DNA from: Porticoccus hydrocarbonoclasticus MCTG13d
GTDB lineage: Bacteria > Pseudomonadota > Gammaproteobacteria > Pseudomonadales > Porticoccaceae
DNA: 64,000 bases
Reading direction: 5' to 3'
Assembly: GCF_000744735.1 (NCBI RefSeq)
Contig: NZ_JQMM01000001.1
Location: 620,001-684,000, forward strand
Under the pieces are notes generated by a model. It ran no database searches. It was not told the DNA's origin and saw only the letters and a list, made by a program, of their open reading frames with translations. A program made the translations under genes and the position numbers. Below are positions 10,049 to 19,252 of the stretch, one piece after another. How positions within the stretch are numbered: the first letter of the stretch is position 1; each line of letters begins with the position of its first letter.

Positions 10049-10603
10049 ATGTGGGCCAACTCAACCAGACCACTGATATCCAAACTGCTTGTCGGAGTGG
10101 TCTGCATGTTCCTGTTTGCCCTGTTTGTCATGCCGCCGCTGTACGACATGTTCTGTGAGGTCACCGGTATTGGTGGCAAAACATCGGGCCCTTATGTGGC
10201 TTCTGAAGCGGGTATTGATACCAGCAGGACGGTCAAGGTGCAGTTCGTTGCTACGAACAATGCCGCTATGTCCTGGCAATTTTCGCCCAAGGTATATGAG
10301 GTGGTGGTTCATCCAGGAGAAGCGACTGAGGTGGTGTTTTATGCGAAAAACAGCACGCATCGGGATATGGTTGCTCAGGCAATTCCCAATGTTACACCCT
10401 TTAATGCAGCCTCCTATTTCCATAAGACCGAGTGTTTCTGCTTTAACCAGCAACCACTGAAAGCGGGTGAAGAAGCCGATTTACCGTTGGTGTTTATAGT
10501 GGATCGTGATCTGCCCAGGGCGGTTAAGACAATCACGCTGTCCTATACCCTTTTTGATATAACGGATCGTGTGAATGACGGTTCAGTAGCAAAATTAAAC
10601 TGA
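10049..10603 (+). CDS. ctaG: Cytochrome c oxidase assembly protein CtaG/Cox11
   Basis: Copper chaperone that inserts CuB into subunit I. The 184-aa protein has one N-terminal transmembrane helix (about 11-30) and a periplasmic immunoglobulin-like domain. The copper-binding CFCF motif is at 129-132, and KTECFCFNQQPL is the family signature. The reading frame follows coxA by 17 bp and precedes coxC by 46 bp, the usual place. AGGA is visible about 12 nt before the ATG. Confidence 0.95.
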   Translation: MWANSTRPLISKLLVGVVCMFLFALFVMPPLYDMFCEVTGIGGKTSGPYVASEAGIDTSRTVKVQFVATNNAAMSWQFSPKVYEVVVHPGEATEVVFYAKNSTHRDMVAQAIPNVTPFNAASYFHKTECFCFNQQPLKAGEEADLPLVFIVDRDLPRAVKTITLSYTLFDITDRVNDGSVAKLN

Positions 10604-10649
10604 TGATAAGAACCGACCCATCAGGGTTGGCGTTGATGGAGAAAAAGTA

Positions 10650-11555
10650 ATGTCTACAGAGAGCAGCTATTACGTTCCTGAACAAAGTAAGTTGCCTGTA
10701 CTGGCGGCACTGGGGATGGGTCTGATGGCCTATGGTGCTGGGAGTTGGGTGCAGGGTGGTTCGGCACTGGTGTTACTGGCTGGTGCGATTGTGATGGTGT
10801 TTACCCTCTACAACTGGTTCAGTACTGTTATTCACGAAAATATGGCTGGAATGAACAGTGCTCAGCTCAAGCGTTCCTATGTATGGGGGATGAGCTGGTT
10901 TATTTTTTCTGAAGTGATGTTCTTTGCCTGTTTCTTTGGGGCCCTGTTTTATGTGCGCGTACTGGCATTGCCCTGGTTGGGCGGTGAAGGTGGTCATGCA
11001 GGCAACGATTTGCTGTGGGAAGGTTTCGAGCCCGCCTGGCCTCTGATGACTACGCCGGATATGGCCGTCAATGGCGAGAATGCCCAATTCATGGGTCCTG
11101 AGCAGCATATGAGTTTTCCGGGTTGGGCCAACCTGCTGGGGTGGTTGCCACTGTGGAATACGATTGTTCTGCTTTCTTCGAGTGTAACTGTACACATTGC
11201 TCACACCGCACTGAAAAACAGTAATCGCGCAAAATTCAATTTATGGTTGGGAGTCACTGTTCTTCTCGGTGCCATCTTTATTGTGCTTCAGGTAGAAGAA
11301 TACATTCACGCTTATCAACATATGGGCCTGACTCTGGAGTCAGGCATTTACGGAACAACGTTCTTTATGCTGACGGGATTCCACGGTGCTCACGTGACCA
11401 TGGGAACTATCATGTTGTTGATAATGTTCCTACGTGGACTCAAGGGCCACTTTAGTCCCGACGATCAATTCGGGTTTGAGGCAGCCTCCTGGTACTGGCA
11501 CTTTGTTGATGTGGTCTGGGTCGGTTTGTTTATTTTTGTCTACGTGCTTGCCTGA
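10650..11555 (+). CDS. coxC: Cytochrome c oxidase subunit III
   Basis: Third core subunit of the aa3-type oxidase; 301 aa with seven predicted helices. It has the long insert of gammaproteobacterial subunit III between helices 3 and 4 (around PDMAVNGENAQFMGPE). Conserved features are GLTLESGIYGTTFFMLTGFHG, and the C-terminal FEAASWYWHFVDVVWVGLF. GGAG precedes the ATG. A strong two-way terminator directly follows, closing the coxBA-ctaG-coxC transcript. Confidence 0.97.
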   Translation: MSTESSYYVPEQSKLPVLAALGMGLMAYGAGSWVQGGSALVLLAGAIVMVFTLYNWFSTVIHENMAGMNSAQLKRSYVWGMSWFIFSEVMFFACFFGALFYVRVLALPWLGGEGGHAGNDLLWEGFEPAWPLMTTPDMAVNGENAQFMGPEQHMSFPGWANLLGWLPLWNTIVLLSSSVTVHIAHTALKNSNRAKFNLWLGVTVLLGAIFIVLQVEEYIHAYQHMGLTLESGIYGTTFFMLTGFHGAHVTMGTIMLLIMFLRGLKGHFSPDDQFGFEAASWYWHFVDVVWVGLFIFVYVLA

Positions 11556-11579
11556 TTCAGCATTTTTTGGGATGCAATA

Positions 11580-11612
11580 AAAAGCGGTCAGGGTTCCCCT
11601 GGCCGCTTTTTT
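11580..11612. terminator. Bidirectional intrinsic terminator after coxC
   Basis: A 14-bp stem (one G-T pair) with a 3-nt loop, from AAAAGCGG to CCGCTTTT, flanked by T-rich sequence on the + side and an A-run on the other. It lies between convergent coxC and the DUF2909 gene and can serve both. Confidence 0.9.
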
Positions 11613-11633
11613 CTCACTCTGTAGAAGAAAAAC

Positions 11634-11888
11634 CTATTGATGCATTTGCGGAGCGACCCGCTCGGGGTGTAGTTGGCGATCCCAGGGGGCTTTGCTGGTA
11701 AGTTGTCCGGAGTAGATGCCCCAGGCAATTGTCCCCACTAGTGCAACAGCCAGTATGACCCGTACGCCGAGAGCATAAAGGGTTCTTTTACTCGGATTGC
11801 CTACGTCTTTCATCAGAAAAACCAGTGCACTACTCAAGCTGATAAGAACTGCAATGAATAAAAAGACAATGATGGTTTTAAGTAACAT
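11634..11888 (-). CDS. DUF2909 twin-transmembrane protein
   Basis: An 84-aa membrane protein with two hydrophobic helices (about 3-27 and 40-60) separated by a short basic segment KDVGNPSKRTLYALGVRV, the DUF2909 signature. These proteins regularly sit beside coxC and SURF1 in gammaproteobacteria, so a role in oxidase assembly or stability is inferred, not shown. It is transcribed against the rest of the locus and converges on coxC. No good ribosome binding site is seen before the ATG. Confidence 0.8.
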   Translation of the reverse strand: MLLKTIIVFLFIAVLISLSSALVFLMKDVGNPSKRTLYALGVRVILAVALVGTIAWGIYSGQLTSKAPWDRQLHPERVAPQMHQ

Positions 11889-11928
11889 TAAAGTAGTCCC
11901 GATCTTCAGAGAATTTATTTAAACACAG

Positions 11929-12708
11929 ATGCCAGTTGAACCGCAGCAGCAAGCTAAAATTTCCTTCCAGTGGCAGTGGAACTGGAAAATATTGCTATTC
12001 GCGGGCATTTTTTTCCCAATCACAATGAGTCTTGCCTTTTGGCAACTGGAGCGTGCCGATGAAAAGCACGTGCTACTGGAAACCTATCGACAGAAAAAGA
12101 TTGCAGCACCGGTTTCCATAGCCGAGGCAATGAGGTTTTCTGATCAGCAGTATGTTCGTGTTCATCTTGAAGGTGAATATGATAACCGGTCTCCTCTGTT
12201 GATAGACAATCAGGTTCGCAACGGGCGTCCGGGCTATGAAGTTATCAGTCCGTTTGAATCTTCTCAGAATGGCTGGTTTTTGGTGAACCGGGGTTGGTTG
12301 CCGGGGGGGCTTGATCGCAGTGTTTTGCCCGATGTGGGTGCGGTGCCCGGCAAAGTGACCCTGGTAGGTTATCTGTACCGCTCTCCGGGCAAACAGCTGA
12401 TGTTGGGCGAAGATAAGTGGAGAGAGGGCGACGGACCGAAAATCATTCAGAATGCGGCACCGAAAAAAGTCTCGGAAAAATTGGCCATCCCTTTTTATGA
12501 TTTTACGCTGCGGCTCGATGCAGGCATGCCGGGAGCGCTTGAAACCGGGTGGCAGGTAGTGAATGTGGTGCCGGGGATGCACACGGGATATGCGGTTCAG
12601 TGGTCGGCATTATCCATAGCGCTGCTCCTTCTGACTTTATTCGCCAACTCAAATCTTGGTGCTGTCCTAAAGCATCGCAAGTCATATACACGTAAAAAAA
12701 CGGAGTAA
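11929..12708 (+). CDS. SURF1 family cytochrome oxidase biogenesis protein
   Basis: Helps insert heme a into subunit I. The 259-aa protein has a transmembrane helix near residues 20-40 and a second near the C-terminus (about 220-240), bracketing a periplasmic domain. SURF1 landmarks are the LAFWQLERADEK segment, the LIDNQVRNGRPGYEVISPF region and the NRGWLPGG stretch. The following gene starts at or just after this stop codon. The ribosome site before the ATG is weak. Confidence 0.92.
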   Translation: MPVEPQQQAKISFQWQWNWKILLFAGIFFPITMSLAFWQLERADEKHVLLETYRQKKIAAPVSIAEAMRFSDQQYVRVHLEGEYDNRSPLLIDNQVRNGRPGYEVISPFESSQNGWFLVNRGWLPGGLDRSVLPDVGAVPGKVTLVGYLYRSPGKQLMLGEDKWREGDGPKIIQNAAPKKVSEKLAIPFYDFTLRLDAGMPGALETGWQVVNVVPGMHTGYAVQWSALSIALLLLTLFANSNLGAVLKHRKSYTRKKTE

Positions 12709-12713
12709 TGGTA

Positions 12714-13337
12714 ATGACCGAGAATCGGGCCCAGCCAGGCTACTGGCCAATATTGATCATGATCGGAGTTTTGTCCGGGGTTATTGTGGCCGGTTTTCTG
12801 CTGTTTCCGAAAACGTCTGATGAGCGAAATAGTTTATTGGCTCGCTTGGGGACAACCAATTTTGGTGAGTTTGTAGTTCCGGCCGTATCCATGACGGATC
12901 TGAACCTGAAGACGGGGGATGGCAGGCCCTGGGTATTTTCCGAGCAAAAAATAAAATGGCGCCTGATTATTCCTGGTGCTGGCAAATGTATTGATGAATG
13001 TCGTGAGCTACTTCATACCACCAGACAGGTTCATATCAGTCTGGGAAAATACAGTCGCCGTTTCGAGCGGGTCTACATCGCGTTGGATGATGAAATTGAT
13101 TCGGAAACAGAGCGTTATATGGAGGAACACCCCTATCTGACCGTTGTTCATGGCAAGCAGGACGAGCTGGAGCAGTTATTGGAGGCTACCAATGCACCTC
13201 TGTTTATGGAGGACGCACCCCTGAGAGCCTATCTCGTAGACCAGGAGGGCCTGATCATGATGTCGTACACCTTGGCCAATGCTGGTAAGGAGTTGATCGA
13301 GGATATAGAGCACCTGATGAAATACTCGCCCGGCTGA
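12714..13337 (+). CDS. Membrane-anchored SCO/thioredoxin-fold-like protein of the cox locus
   Basis: Member of an uncharacterised family found between SURF1 and heme A synthase. The 207-aa protein has one N-terminal helix (11-30) and a periplasmic domain. It has a CxxxC pair, Cys92 and Cys96 (KCIDEC), placed like the copper-binding CxxxC of SCO proteins, but the SCO histidine is not evident: the equivalent C-terminal strand reads RAYLVDQEGLIMM. A copper or thiol role in oxidase assembly is inferred. ATG 12714 sits 8 nt after GGAG; the ATG at 12708, overlapping the SURF1 stop, is an alternative with only 2 nt spacing. Confidence 0.8.
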   Translation: MTENRAQPGYWPILIMIGVLSGVIVAGFLLFPKTSDERNSLLARLGTTNFGEFVVPAVSMTDLNLKTGDGRPWVFSEQKIKWRLIIPGAGKCIDECRELLHTTRQVHISLGKYSRRFERVYIALDDEIDSETERYMEEHPYLTVVHGKQDELEQLLEATNAPLFMEDAPLRAYLVDQEGLIMMSYTLANAGKELIEDIEHLMKYSPG

Positions 13338-13428
13338 AAGCATTTGCCAGATCAAAGAACGTTGCCAGCTTGCCACTTAAGTCATGGTGCTTTAGTGAAG
13401 TAAATAAACCACGTCAGTACGGTAATTG

Positions 13429-14460
13429 ATGTCTACAAATTCCCCCAAACAACGCCAGGCCGGGTTCAGATTGGCTGTAACCGCCACTGTCCTGTCAGTG
13501 GTCGTTTTGCTACTCGGTGTTTTTACCCGCCTGACGGATGCCGGGTTGAGTTGCCCCGACTGGCCGGGCTGCTATGGCCATTTTTCATGGCCTAGCAATC
13601 CCGATGCTATCGCTCGAGCCGAACGACTGTATCCCGAAAACCTGGTCGAACACCAGAAAAGCATGGTTGATATGGTCCACCGGTATGCAGCGGCTGTGCT
13701 GGGTTTGTTGGCGATTGCACTGGCTGTCATCTCCTGGTTGCGCAGGGAAGATGAAGGCTACCCTTTTCGGCTGCCAACATTTATTTTGTTCTTGGTAGTC
13801 TGGCAGAGCCTGTTTGGCATGTGGTCTATCACATTAAAATTGTGGCCACAGATTGTGACGCTTCATCTACTCACTGGCATGGTGACTTGTTCGCTGTTAT
13901 GGTTACTGACCCTCCGCCTGAGTGGTCGCGAGTGGCGACTTTCTCCGGAAGTAATGGATCGGTTGGGCAGCGTTAAATCCTGGTTGCTAGTGGTGGTAAT
14001 CGTAACCCTGTTACAGATATTTCTGGGGGGATGGACGAGCGCCAACTATGCTGCTTTTGCCTGTGTCGAGTTTCCAACTTGTCAGGGTGAATGGTGGCCT
14101 GACATGGATTTCAAAAACGGTTTTAACCTAATGCAAACGATCGGACCCAATTACTTGGGCGGGAAGCTGGAAAGTGAAGCGCGAGTAGCCATTCATGTCA
14201 TACATCGCCTAGGTGGTTTGATCCTTGGGTTGTTGATGGTTGGTTTTGCGGTGCGACTGTTCACAATTAAAAGTACTCAGTTTCGCTGTATGGGGTTGAT
14301 AACACTGGCAGTTTTGACTGTGCAGATTGTCCTCGGGGTCAGTAATATTTTTCTGATGTCACCACTGCTTATGGCATTGATGCATCATCTGGCAAGTGTC
14401 CTGTTACTGCTGGTATTGGTCACAATCGCTGCCAGAACCTGGACAGCCAGGCTGGAATGA
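13429..14460 (+). CDS. ctaA: Heme A synthase (COX15/CtaA)
   Basis: Oxidises heme O to heme A for the oxidase. The 343-aa inner-membrane protein has about eight helices. Family motifs are TRLTDAGLSCPDWPGCYG near residue 40, the histidine-bearing HRYAAAVLG and a second HHLASV region in the other half. CVEFPTCQGEWWP provides the conserved loop cysteines. ATG 13429 is used; a TTG one codon earlier is less likely. The gene order ctaA-ctaB-SCO is standard. Confidence 0.96.
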   Translation: MSTNSPKQRQAGFRLAVTATVLSVVVLLLGVFTRLTDAGLSCPDWPGCYGHFSWPSNPDAIARAERLYPENLVEHQKSMVDMVHRYAAAVLGLLAIALAVISWLRREDEGYPFRLPTFILFLVVWQSLFGMWSITLKLWPQIVTLHLLTGMVTCSLLWLLTLRLSGREWRLSPEVMDRLGSVKSWLLVVVIVTLLQIFLGGWTSANYAAFACVEFPTCQGEWWPDMDFKNGFNLMQTIGPNYLGGKLESEARVAIHVIHRLGGLILGLLMVGFAVRLFTIKSTQFRCMGLITLAVLTVQIVLGVSNIFLMSPLLMALMHHLASVLLLLVLVTIAARTWTARLE

Positions 14461-14478
14461 TAGGTACAGGAGTTTTAA

Positions 14479-15390
14479 ATGATAAATGAATCAGGGGTCG
14501 AGATGGAAAAAGCGGTCTGGCGCGACTATCTGGAGCTCACGAAACCCAACGTAGTAGCGTTGATGATTCTCACTACTGTGATTGGTATGTTCCTCTCGGT
14601 GCCGGGTATGGTGCCAGTCAATGTGCTGATTTTAGGTAATCTCGGAATTGCTCTCTGCGCCGGGGCTGCCGCCGTGGTTAACCATGTTGTGGATCGCCAA
14701 ATTGATACTAAAATGGCCAGGACGGTCAATCGTCCAGTGGCAAAAGGTCGTGTCGAACCAGTCCAGGCTATGGTATTTGCCACTGTGCTCGGCCTGCTGG
14801 GCATGGCTATTCTGTTGGTCTACATTAACCCACTCACTGCCTGGCTGACTCTGGCATCGCTGGTGGGCTATGCCGGTGTCTACACTCTGTTCCTGAAACG
14901 CGCCACACCTCAGAATATTGTAATAGGTGGTTTGGCGGGTGCTGCTCCCCCGCTGCTGGGTTGGACGGCGGTAACAGGCGAAATCCACGGGCATGCACTG
15001 CTGCTGGTGCTGATTATTTTTGCCTGGACACCACCGCATTTCTGGGCGCTGGCAATACACCGCAAGGACGAATACGCCAAGGCGGATATTCCAATGCTGC
15101 CGGTTACCCACGGTGAAAAATACACCAAGCTACATATTCTCCTATACACCCTGATGTTGCTGGTAATTAGCGTACTTCCCTTTGTGACCGGTATGAGTGG
15201 TTGGCTATACCTGCTGGGGGCATTGGCGCTCGGGATCGGGTTCATTTATTGGGCCATTGTCATGATGGTCGGCAAAAAAGCCAATGCGGGAATGGATACT
15301 TTTAAGTACTCGATCATCTACCTGATGGCGCTGTTTGTGATTATGTTGCTCGATCACTACCTGATTACGGTCCCCGCATTCTTTCCCTAG
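14479..15390 (+). CDS. ctaB: Protoheme IX farnesyltransferase (heme O synthase)
   Basis: UbiA-type prenyltransferase that adds a farnesyl group to heme B, giving heme O for CtaA. 303 aa with eight or nine helices. The prenyl diphosphate-binding Asp-rich sites are visible in [15 protein letters not shown] and in [28 protein letters not shown] is the family signature. GGAG precedes ATG 14479, 18 bp after ctaA. Confidence 0.97.
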   Translation: MINESGVEMEKAVWRDYLELTKPNVVALMILTTVIGMFLSVPGMVPVNVLILGNLGIALCAGAAAVVNHVVDRQIDTKMARTVNRPVAKGRVEPVQAMVFATVLGLLGMAILLVYINPLTAWLTLASLVGYAGVYTLFLKRATPQNIVIGGLAGAAPPLLGWTAVTGEIHGHALLLVLIIFAWTPPHFWALAIHRKDEYAKADIPMLPVTHGEKYTKLHILLYTLMLLVISVLPFVTGMSGWLYLLGALALGIGFIYWAIVMMVGKKANAGMDTFKYSIIYLMALFVIMLLDHYLITVPAFFP

Positions 15391-15436
15391 TAAGGGGTTT
15401 TGAAAAGCCATATCCAAAATAAGTGAGATATCCAAC

Positions 15437-16093
15437 GTGTTAGCCAGTCAAAAAGATAGGGGCAGCGTGAAGCTGACAGTCGCGGTATTGGTTGTTTTTA
15501 TTGCGTTGGTGGTTGCTGGTTTTGCTTTCAAACTGAATCAGCCTCGCGTCCTTAGCCAACAGGAACTACAGGCCAATGGCACTGTTCTGCTGGATACACC
15601 CCGTCAGTTCAGTGAATTTCAGTTAACCGACCATCGCGGCGAAGTGTTCGACAAAAACAGTCTGAAAGGTAAGTGGTCACTGCTGTTTTTTGGATTCACC
15701 CACTGCCCCGATATCTGCCCCACGGCTATGGCTTCGGCTGCCAGGATGTACGCCGGTCTCGAACCCGAAGAGCAGGAAAAACTCCAGATCGTCCTGATTT
15801 CGCTGGATCCGGAAAGGGATACCAAAGATAAACTTGCTGAGTATGTGCCTTACTTCAACCCGGAATTTGTTGGTGCCACCGGCGACAGATATGTGTTGCT
15901 CAAGCTGGCCACTGAGATGAATGTCGCCTTTACGAAAGTCGAGCTGGAAGGTGGTGATTACACCATAGATCACAGTGGTAACATGGTGCTTGTTAACCCC
16001 TATGGAGACTACCACGGTTTCCTCAAGCCACCCTTTGAAGAAGAACAGATGCGCCTGACTTTGCGCTCGATTATTGCTTCATTTCGACATTAA
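15437..16093 (+). CDS. SCO1/SenC family copper chaperone
   Basis: Membrane-anchored thioredoxin-fold protein that delivers copper to CuA or keeps its cysteines reduced. The 218-aa protein has an N-terminal helix (12-30), the metal-binding Cys90 and Cys94 (CPDIC) and His179 in IDHSGN, the full SCO ligand set. The start is a GTG at 15437 with only a weak ribosome site. It ends the oxidase locus and converges on znuB with a 23-bp gap. Compare the CxxxC protein at 12714, which lacks the histidine. Confidence 0.95.
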   Translation: MLASQKDRGSVKLTVAVLVVFIALVVAGFAFKLNQPRVLSQQELQANGTVLLDTPRQFSEFQLTDHRGEVFDKNSLKGKWSLLFFGFTHCPDICPTAMASAARMYAGLEPEEQEKLQIVLISLDPERDTKDKLAEYVPYFNPEFVGATGDRYVLLKLATEMNVAFTKVELEGGDYTIDHSGNMVLVNPYGDYHGFLKPPFEEEQMRLTLRSIIASFRH

Positions 16094-16116
16094 CTTTGAT
16101 GGTGCCCTCGCTGGGT

Positions 16117-16896
16117 TCACTGCTTTTTAATCAATGAGAGTAAAAACAGCCCACCGGCACAAAGTACGATCGATGGCCCGGCAGGCGTGTCTAGAAACCA
16201 GGAGCTTGATAGCCCGCAGATGACGGCCATACAGCCCATGAGGCTGGCCAGTAAGGCCATCTGCTCCGGGGTTCGCGCAAAGCGTCTCGCCGTGGCGGCG
16301 GGTATAACCAGTAGCGATGTGATCAACAGAATTCCCACGACCTTCATCGCAATGGCAATTTCCAGGGCAATTATCAACATAAAAGCTGATCGAACAGCCG
16401 TTACCGGTATACCTTCCACCCTGGCCAGTTCTTCATGGATCGTGATAGACAGGAGCGGTCTCCAGAGGAATATCATCAATAAAATCGACGCGGAACCAAT
16501 GCTGTAGATAATCACAATATCTTGCGCTGTCACGGTCAATAAATCGCCAAACAAAAGGCCCAGCAAATCGACTTTGACAGAGGGCATCAGTGAGATTGCC
16601 ACCAGACCAATGGCCAGCGAGGTATGTGAAAGAATTCCCAGCAGAGTATCTGAGGCCAGATTTTGCTGTTGTTGCAATACCACCAGAATTAGCGCCAGTA
16701 CCAGGCAGACAATGATTACCGACAGGGTTGGGTTAATGGACATCAGCAGAGCCAGCGCCACCCCCAGTAGGGAAGAGTGAGCGAGGGTATCGCCAAAATA
16801 GGCCATGCGTCGCCAGACAATAAAGGCGCCCAGTGGACCGGTGACCATGGCAACTCCCAGCCCTGCCAGCAGGGCGTAAAGCAAAACATCAATCAT
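16117..16896 (-). CDS. znuB: Zinc ABC transporter permease ZnuB
   Basis: Inner-membrane permease of the high-affinity zinc importer, 259 aa with about eight helices, ABC-3 family. The start ATG 16896 has GGAG 9 nt upstream and overlaps the end of znuC by 8 nt; the longer open frame to 17049 reads into znuC and is not used. Conserved stretches are [21 protein letters not shown] and [20 protein letters not shown]. Third gene of the zur-znuC-znuB transcript. Confidence 0.95.
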   Translation of the reverse strand: MIDVLLYALLAGLGVAMVTGPLGAFIVWRRMAYFGDTLAHSSLLGVALALLMSINPTLSVIIVCLVLALILVVLQQQQNLASDTLLGILSHTSLAIGLVAISLMPSVKVDLLGLLFGDLLTVTAQDIVIIYSIGSASILLMIFLWRPLLSITIHEELARVEGIPVTAVRSAFMLIIALEIAIAMKVVGILLITSLLVIPAATARRFARTPEQMALLASLMGCMAVICGLSSSWFLDTPAGPSIVLCAGGLFLLSLIKKQ

Positions 16897-17638
16897 GGTG
16901 GCCGTCTCCAGAATGGACATTGCCGCTATTATCTTCCGAGTCATGACTGTGATCGTGGTGGTGCGTGTAGGGCGCGGTCCTGCTGCCGAAAAGCTCAATA
17001 AAAGCCGGGTTTGTACTGACCTGGTCGGGGTGCCCATGACAGCAGACATGCTGGTTGAGGCAGATAACTTCGTCCGTGGCAGACATCACAAGATGCAGAT
17101 CGTGGGAGACCATCAGCACACCACAGTCCAGCCGATCCCGGAGTTGCCCGATCAGGCGATAAAGACCTTCCTGGCCGATCACGTCCACCCCTTGAACCGG
17201 TTCATCGAGTACCAGTAAATTGGGTTTTCGCAAGATAGCCCGGGCCAGCAGAGCCCGCTGCATTTCGCCGCCGGACAGAGATTGCAAAGGCATCTCAATC
17301 AATTTCTCAATGCCGACCTCGGCCAGTGCATTGAGGCAGAGCTGCAAGCTGGGTTCTGCCAGTGACAGAAAACGCCTTAGCGTAATGGGCAGTGTCGGAT
17401 CGATATGTAGTTTTTGTGGCATGTACCCGACACGCAGGTCTGGGGCCCGGGTCACTGTACCGAGATCCGGTTTGAGTAAACTGAGGACAATTTTGACCAG
17501 GGTGGTTTTGCCGGCCCCATTCGGTCCAATCAGTGTAATAATCTGTCCTGTTTCGATGGTCAGGCTGACGTCTGATAAAACGCGGTTTCCCCGAAAGGCA
17601 TGTCCGATGGCGCTGAGTTCGATCAGTGGCGACTTCAC
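16889..17638 (-). CDS. znuC: Zinc ABC transporter ATPase ZnuC
   Basis: ATP-binding subunit of zinc import. Walker A GPNGAGKT is at 38-45, the signature LSGGEMQR at 121-128, Walker B LLVLDEP at 141-147, and the switch His in MVSHDLH. The C-terminus is a His/Asp-rich tail (HHDHSHD, then HSGDGHHD), a plausible zinc-binding extension. The GTG at 17638 forms a GTGA overlap with the zur stop and has GGAG 8 nt upstream; the GTG at 17647 has no room for a ribosome site. Length from 17638 is 249 aa. Confidence 0.95.
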   Translation of the reverse strand: MKSPLIELSAIGHAFRGNRVLSDVSLTIETGQIITLIGPNGAGKTTLVKIVLSLLKPDLGTVTRAPDLRVGYMPQKLHIDPTLPITLRRFLSLAEPSLQLCLNALAEVGIEKLIEMPLQSLSGGEMQRALLARAILRKPNLLVLDEPVQGVDVIGQEGLYRLIGQLRDRLDCGVLMVSHDLHLVMSATDEVICLNQHVCCHGHPDQVSTNPAFIELFGSRTAPYTHHHDHSHDSEDNSGNVHSGDGHHD

Positions 17639-18123
17639 ACTTGGCACTCCGGGCAGATACCGACAATTTCAATCACCTTTGACCCCACCTGAAAGTCTGC
17701 CCGTCCGGCGGCATGTTTGACGGCATGATCCACCTGGTCGTCGCTGCACTCTGCCGTTGAACCACATTGCTCACAGATGAGAAAAAAATCACTGTGGTAA
17801 TTACCGGGAAAGGGACAGCCTATGTAGGCGTTCAGGGACGAGAGGCGATGAATCAGGCCCTGGTCCAGCAGGAATTGAATCGCTCGATAAACCGTGGGTG
17901 GCAAAATACGAGGAGCAGACGTTTCTGATTGCGACATCTGGTCGACTATGTCATAGGCGCCGAGTGGGCGGTGACTGGCCCATATGGTTTTCAGAACTGT
18001 TTCACGTATCGGCGTGAACCGGGCTTTTCTGGCATCACAAAGTTCCCTTGCACGGCACAGTGCTGCATTGATACAGCGTTTGTGGTCATGGCGGTGATAA
18101 GCGATTCGAGAGTTGGTCAGCAT
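17635..18123 (-). CDS. zur: Zinc uptake regulator Zur (Fur family)
   Basis: Zinc-sensing repressor, 162 aa. A winged helix (about 35-95, with the [17 protein letters not shown] recognition region) is followed by the dimerisation domain. Two CxxC pairs, CEQC and CPEC, form the structural zinc site, and [11 protein letters not shown] is typical of Zur. It heads zur-znuC-znuB and is divergent from znuA, so one shared operator could control both sides; a candidate box is listed at 18203. The upstream ribosome site is weak. Confidence 0.94.
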   Translation of the reverse strand: MLTNSRIAYHRHDHKRCINAALCRARELCDARKARFTPIRETVLKTIWASHRPLGAYDIVDQMSQSETSAPRILPPTVYRAIQFLLDQGLIHRLSSLNAYIGCPFPGNYHSDFFLICEQCGSTAECSDDQVDHAVKHAAGRADFQVGSKVIEIVGICPECQV

Positions 18124-18202
18124 TTCTAGTCTCTTCAGAAAAGATGTTACTTTGTACTGTTTATTCTGTACTTGAGAATACAGTTGAACTCAAAAATAGG
18201 TA

Positions 18203-18224
18203 AAATTGATATATTATTGCATTT
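18203..18224. promoter_or_regulatory. Candidate Zur box between zur and znuA
   Basis: An AT-rich imperfect inverted repeat, AAAT ending in ATTT with TGATATATTAT inside. It resembles the E. coli znu operator core (TGATAT...CATTT) and overlaps a TATATT that could be a -10 element. It is in the divergent zur/znuA region, where Zur control is expected. Only pattern similarity supports it. Confidence 0.45.
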
Positions 18225-18225
18225 A

Positions 18226-18266
18226 GCTTTGGCTGCCACGATATGAACCATTTATGGCTCCAAAGC
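18226..18266 (+). other. Hairpin in the znuA leader region
   Basis: GCTTTGG (18226-18232) pairs with CCAAAGC (18260-18266) and, after a small bulge, GCCA (18235-18238) with TGGC (18255-18258), leaving a 16-nt loop. It ends about 68 nt before the znuA start and directly follows the candidate Zur box. No T-run follows, so it is not an intrinsic terminator. Function unknown. Confidence 0.5.
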
Positions 18267-18334
18267 CTGGCAGTCAGTATACTTTCACGGCCTGTAGTTG
18301 AATCCCTATTGATGAAACAATATAGCAATAGATA

Positions 18335-19246
18335 ATGAAAAAGAAGACATATACACATGGGATCGCCCTCTTGATTGCTGGCGCAATGCTGGCAAGCAGG
18401 GTCATTGCAGATGAAGTCCCAGAAGTGATCGCTTCCATCAAACCTCTTGCTGCCATAGCTGAGGCGATTGCTGGCGAAAGCGTTGCGGTCAACGTGTTAT
18501 TGCCGGCAAATATTTCCCCCCATGACTACTCGCTAAAATTTTCCGATCTTCGTGCACTAAGGTCTGCCAAACTGATCATTTGGATTGGTCCACACTTTGA
18601 GTCTGTGTTGCAGAAACCCCTGGCACAACTGCCTGACTCGCAGTTACAGATCGCTGAATTAAGCGGGCTGATTTGGCCACCGGAACACACTGAAAAAACC
18701 CCGGAGCACTCACACGGACATACGCATGATGGTCTCACACGGGATTTACATGTCTGGCTCAATCCGGTTAACGGAATCGTGATTGCCCGGGCGATTGCGG
18801 CGGAGCTGACCAGGAAATACCCTGCCGAGCAGGCCATTTTTGATCAGAACCTCGAGGCGTTTACCAAGGTGGTTACTCAACTGGACTCAGTGAACAGGCA
18901 GCGGCTTGCGGGTTTGCGCGAACGCGGTTTTATCGTCATGCATGATGGCTATAGTCATTTTGTCGCTCATTACGGACTGACGCAGTTGGCTATGATGCAG
19001 TTGTCCAGCGGGGTAACACAGGGCATCCGCCACTACGGGGAAATGTTGGCGTTGGGGCAGGAAGTAGGCTGTGTCTTCAGTGAGCCGCAACTGGACAGTA
19101 AGGCCGCCTCCCGGTTGGCGCAGCAACTGGGGGCAAAAAGTGCCGAGCTCGACCCCCTGGGTATCCACCTGGATTCAGTAAAGGGGGGATATCCAGCGCT
19201 GATAGAGGGTGTTGTGGACGCATTTGTCGGTTGCCTGGGTGAATAG
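18335..19246 (+). CDS. znuA: Zinc ABC transporter substrate-binding protein ZnuA
   Basis: Periplasmic zinc-binding protein, 303 aa with a signal peptide of about 25 residues (cleavage near VIA-DEV). Zinc ligands of the cluster A-I family are His63 (SPHDYSL), His139 (DLHVWLNP), His203 (MHDGYSHF) and an acidic residue in EPQLDSK. A His-rich mobile loop, HSHGHTHD at 125-132, is typical of ZnuA. No Shine-Dalgarno is evident. It is divergent from zur-znuCB, completing the importer. Confidence 0.95.
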   Translation: MKKKTYTHGIALLIAGAMLASRVIADEVPEVIASIKPLAAIAEAIAGESVAVNVLLPANISPHDYSLKFSDLRALRSAKLIIWIGPHFESVLQKPLAQLPDSQLQIAELSGLIWPPEHTEKTPEHSHGHTHDGLTRDLHVWLNPVNGIVIARAIAAELTRKYPAEQAIFDQNLEAFTKVVTQLDSVNRQRLAGLRERGFIVMHDGYSHFVAHYGLTQLAMMQLSSGVTQGIRHYGEMLALGQEVGCVFSEPQLDSKAASRLAQQLGAKSAELDPLGIHLDSVKGGYPALIEGVVDAFVGCLGE

Positions 19247-19252
19247 GTGCGG

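Noticed and set aside
18166-18183. CTGTA and TACAG inverted repeat upstream of zur, LexA-box-like
   Set aside because: The spacing is CTG-N12-CAG, not the N10 of gammaproteobacterial LexA boxes, and the genes are zinc-related.
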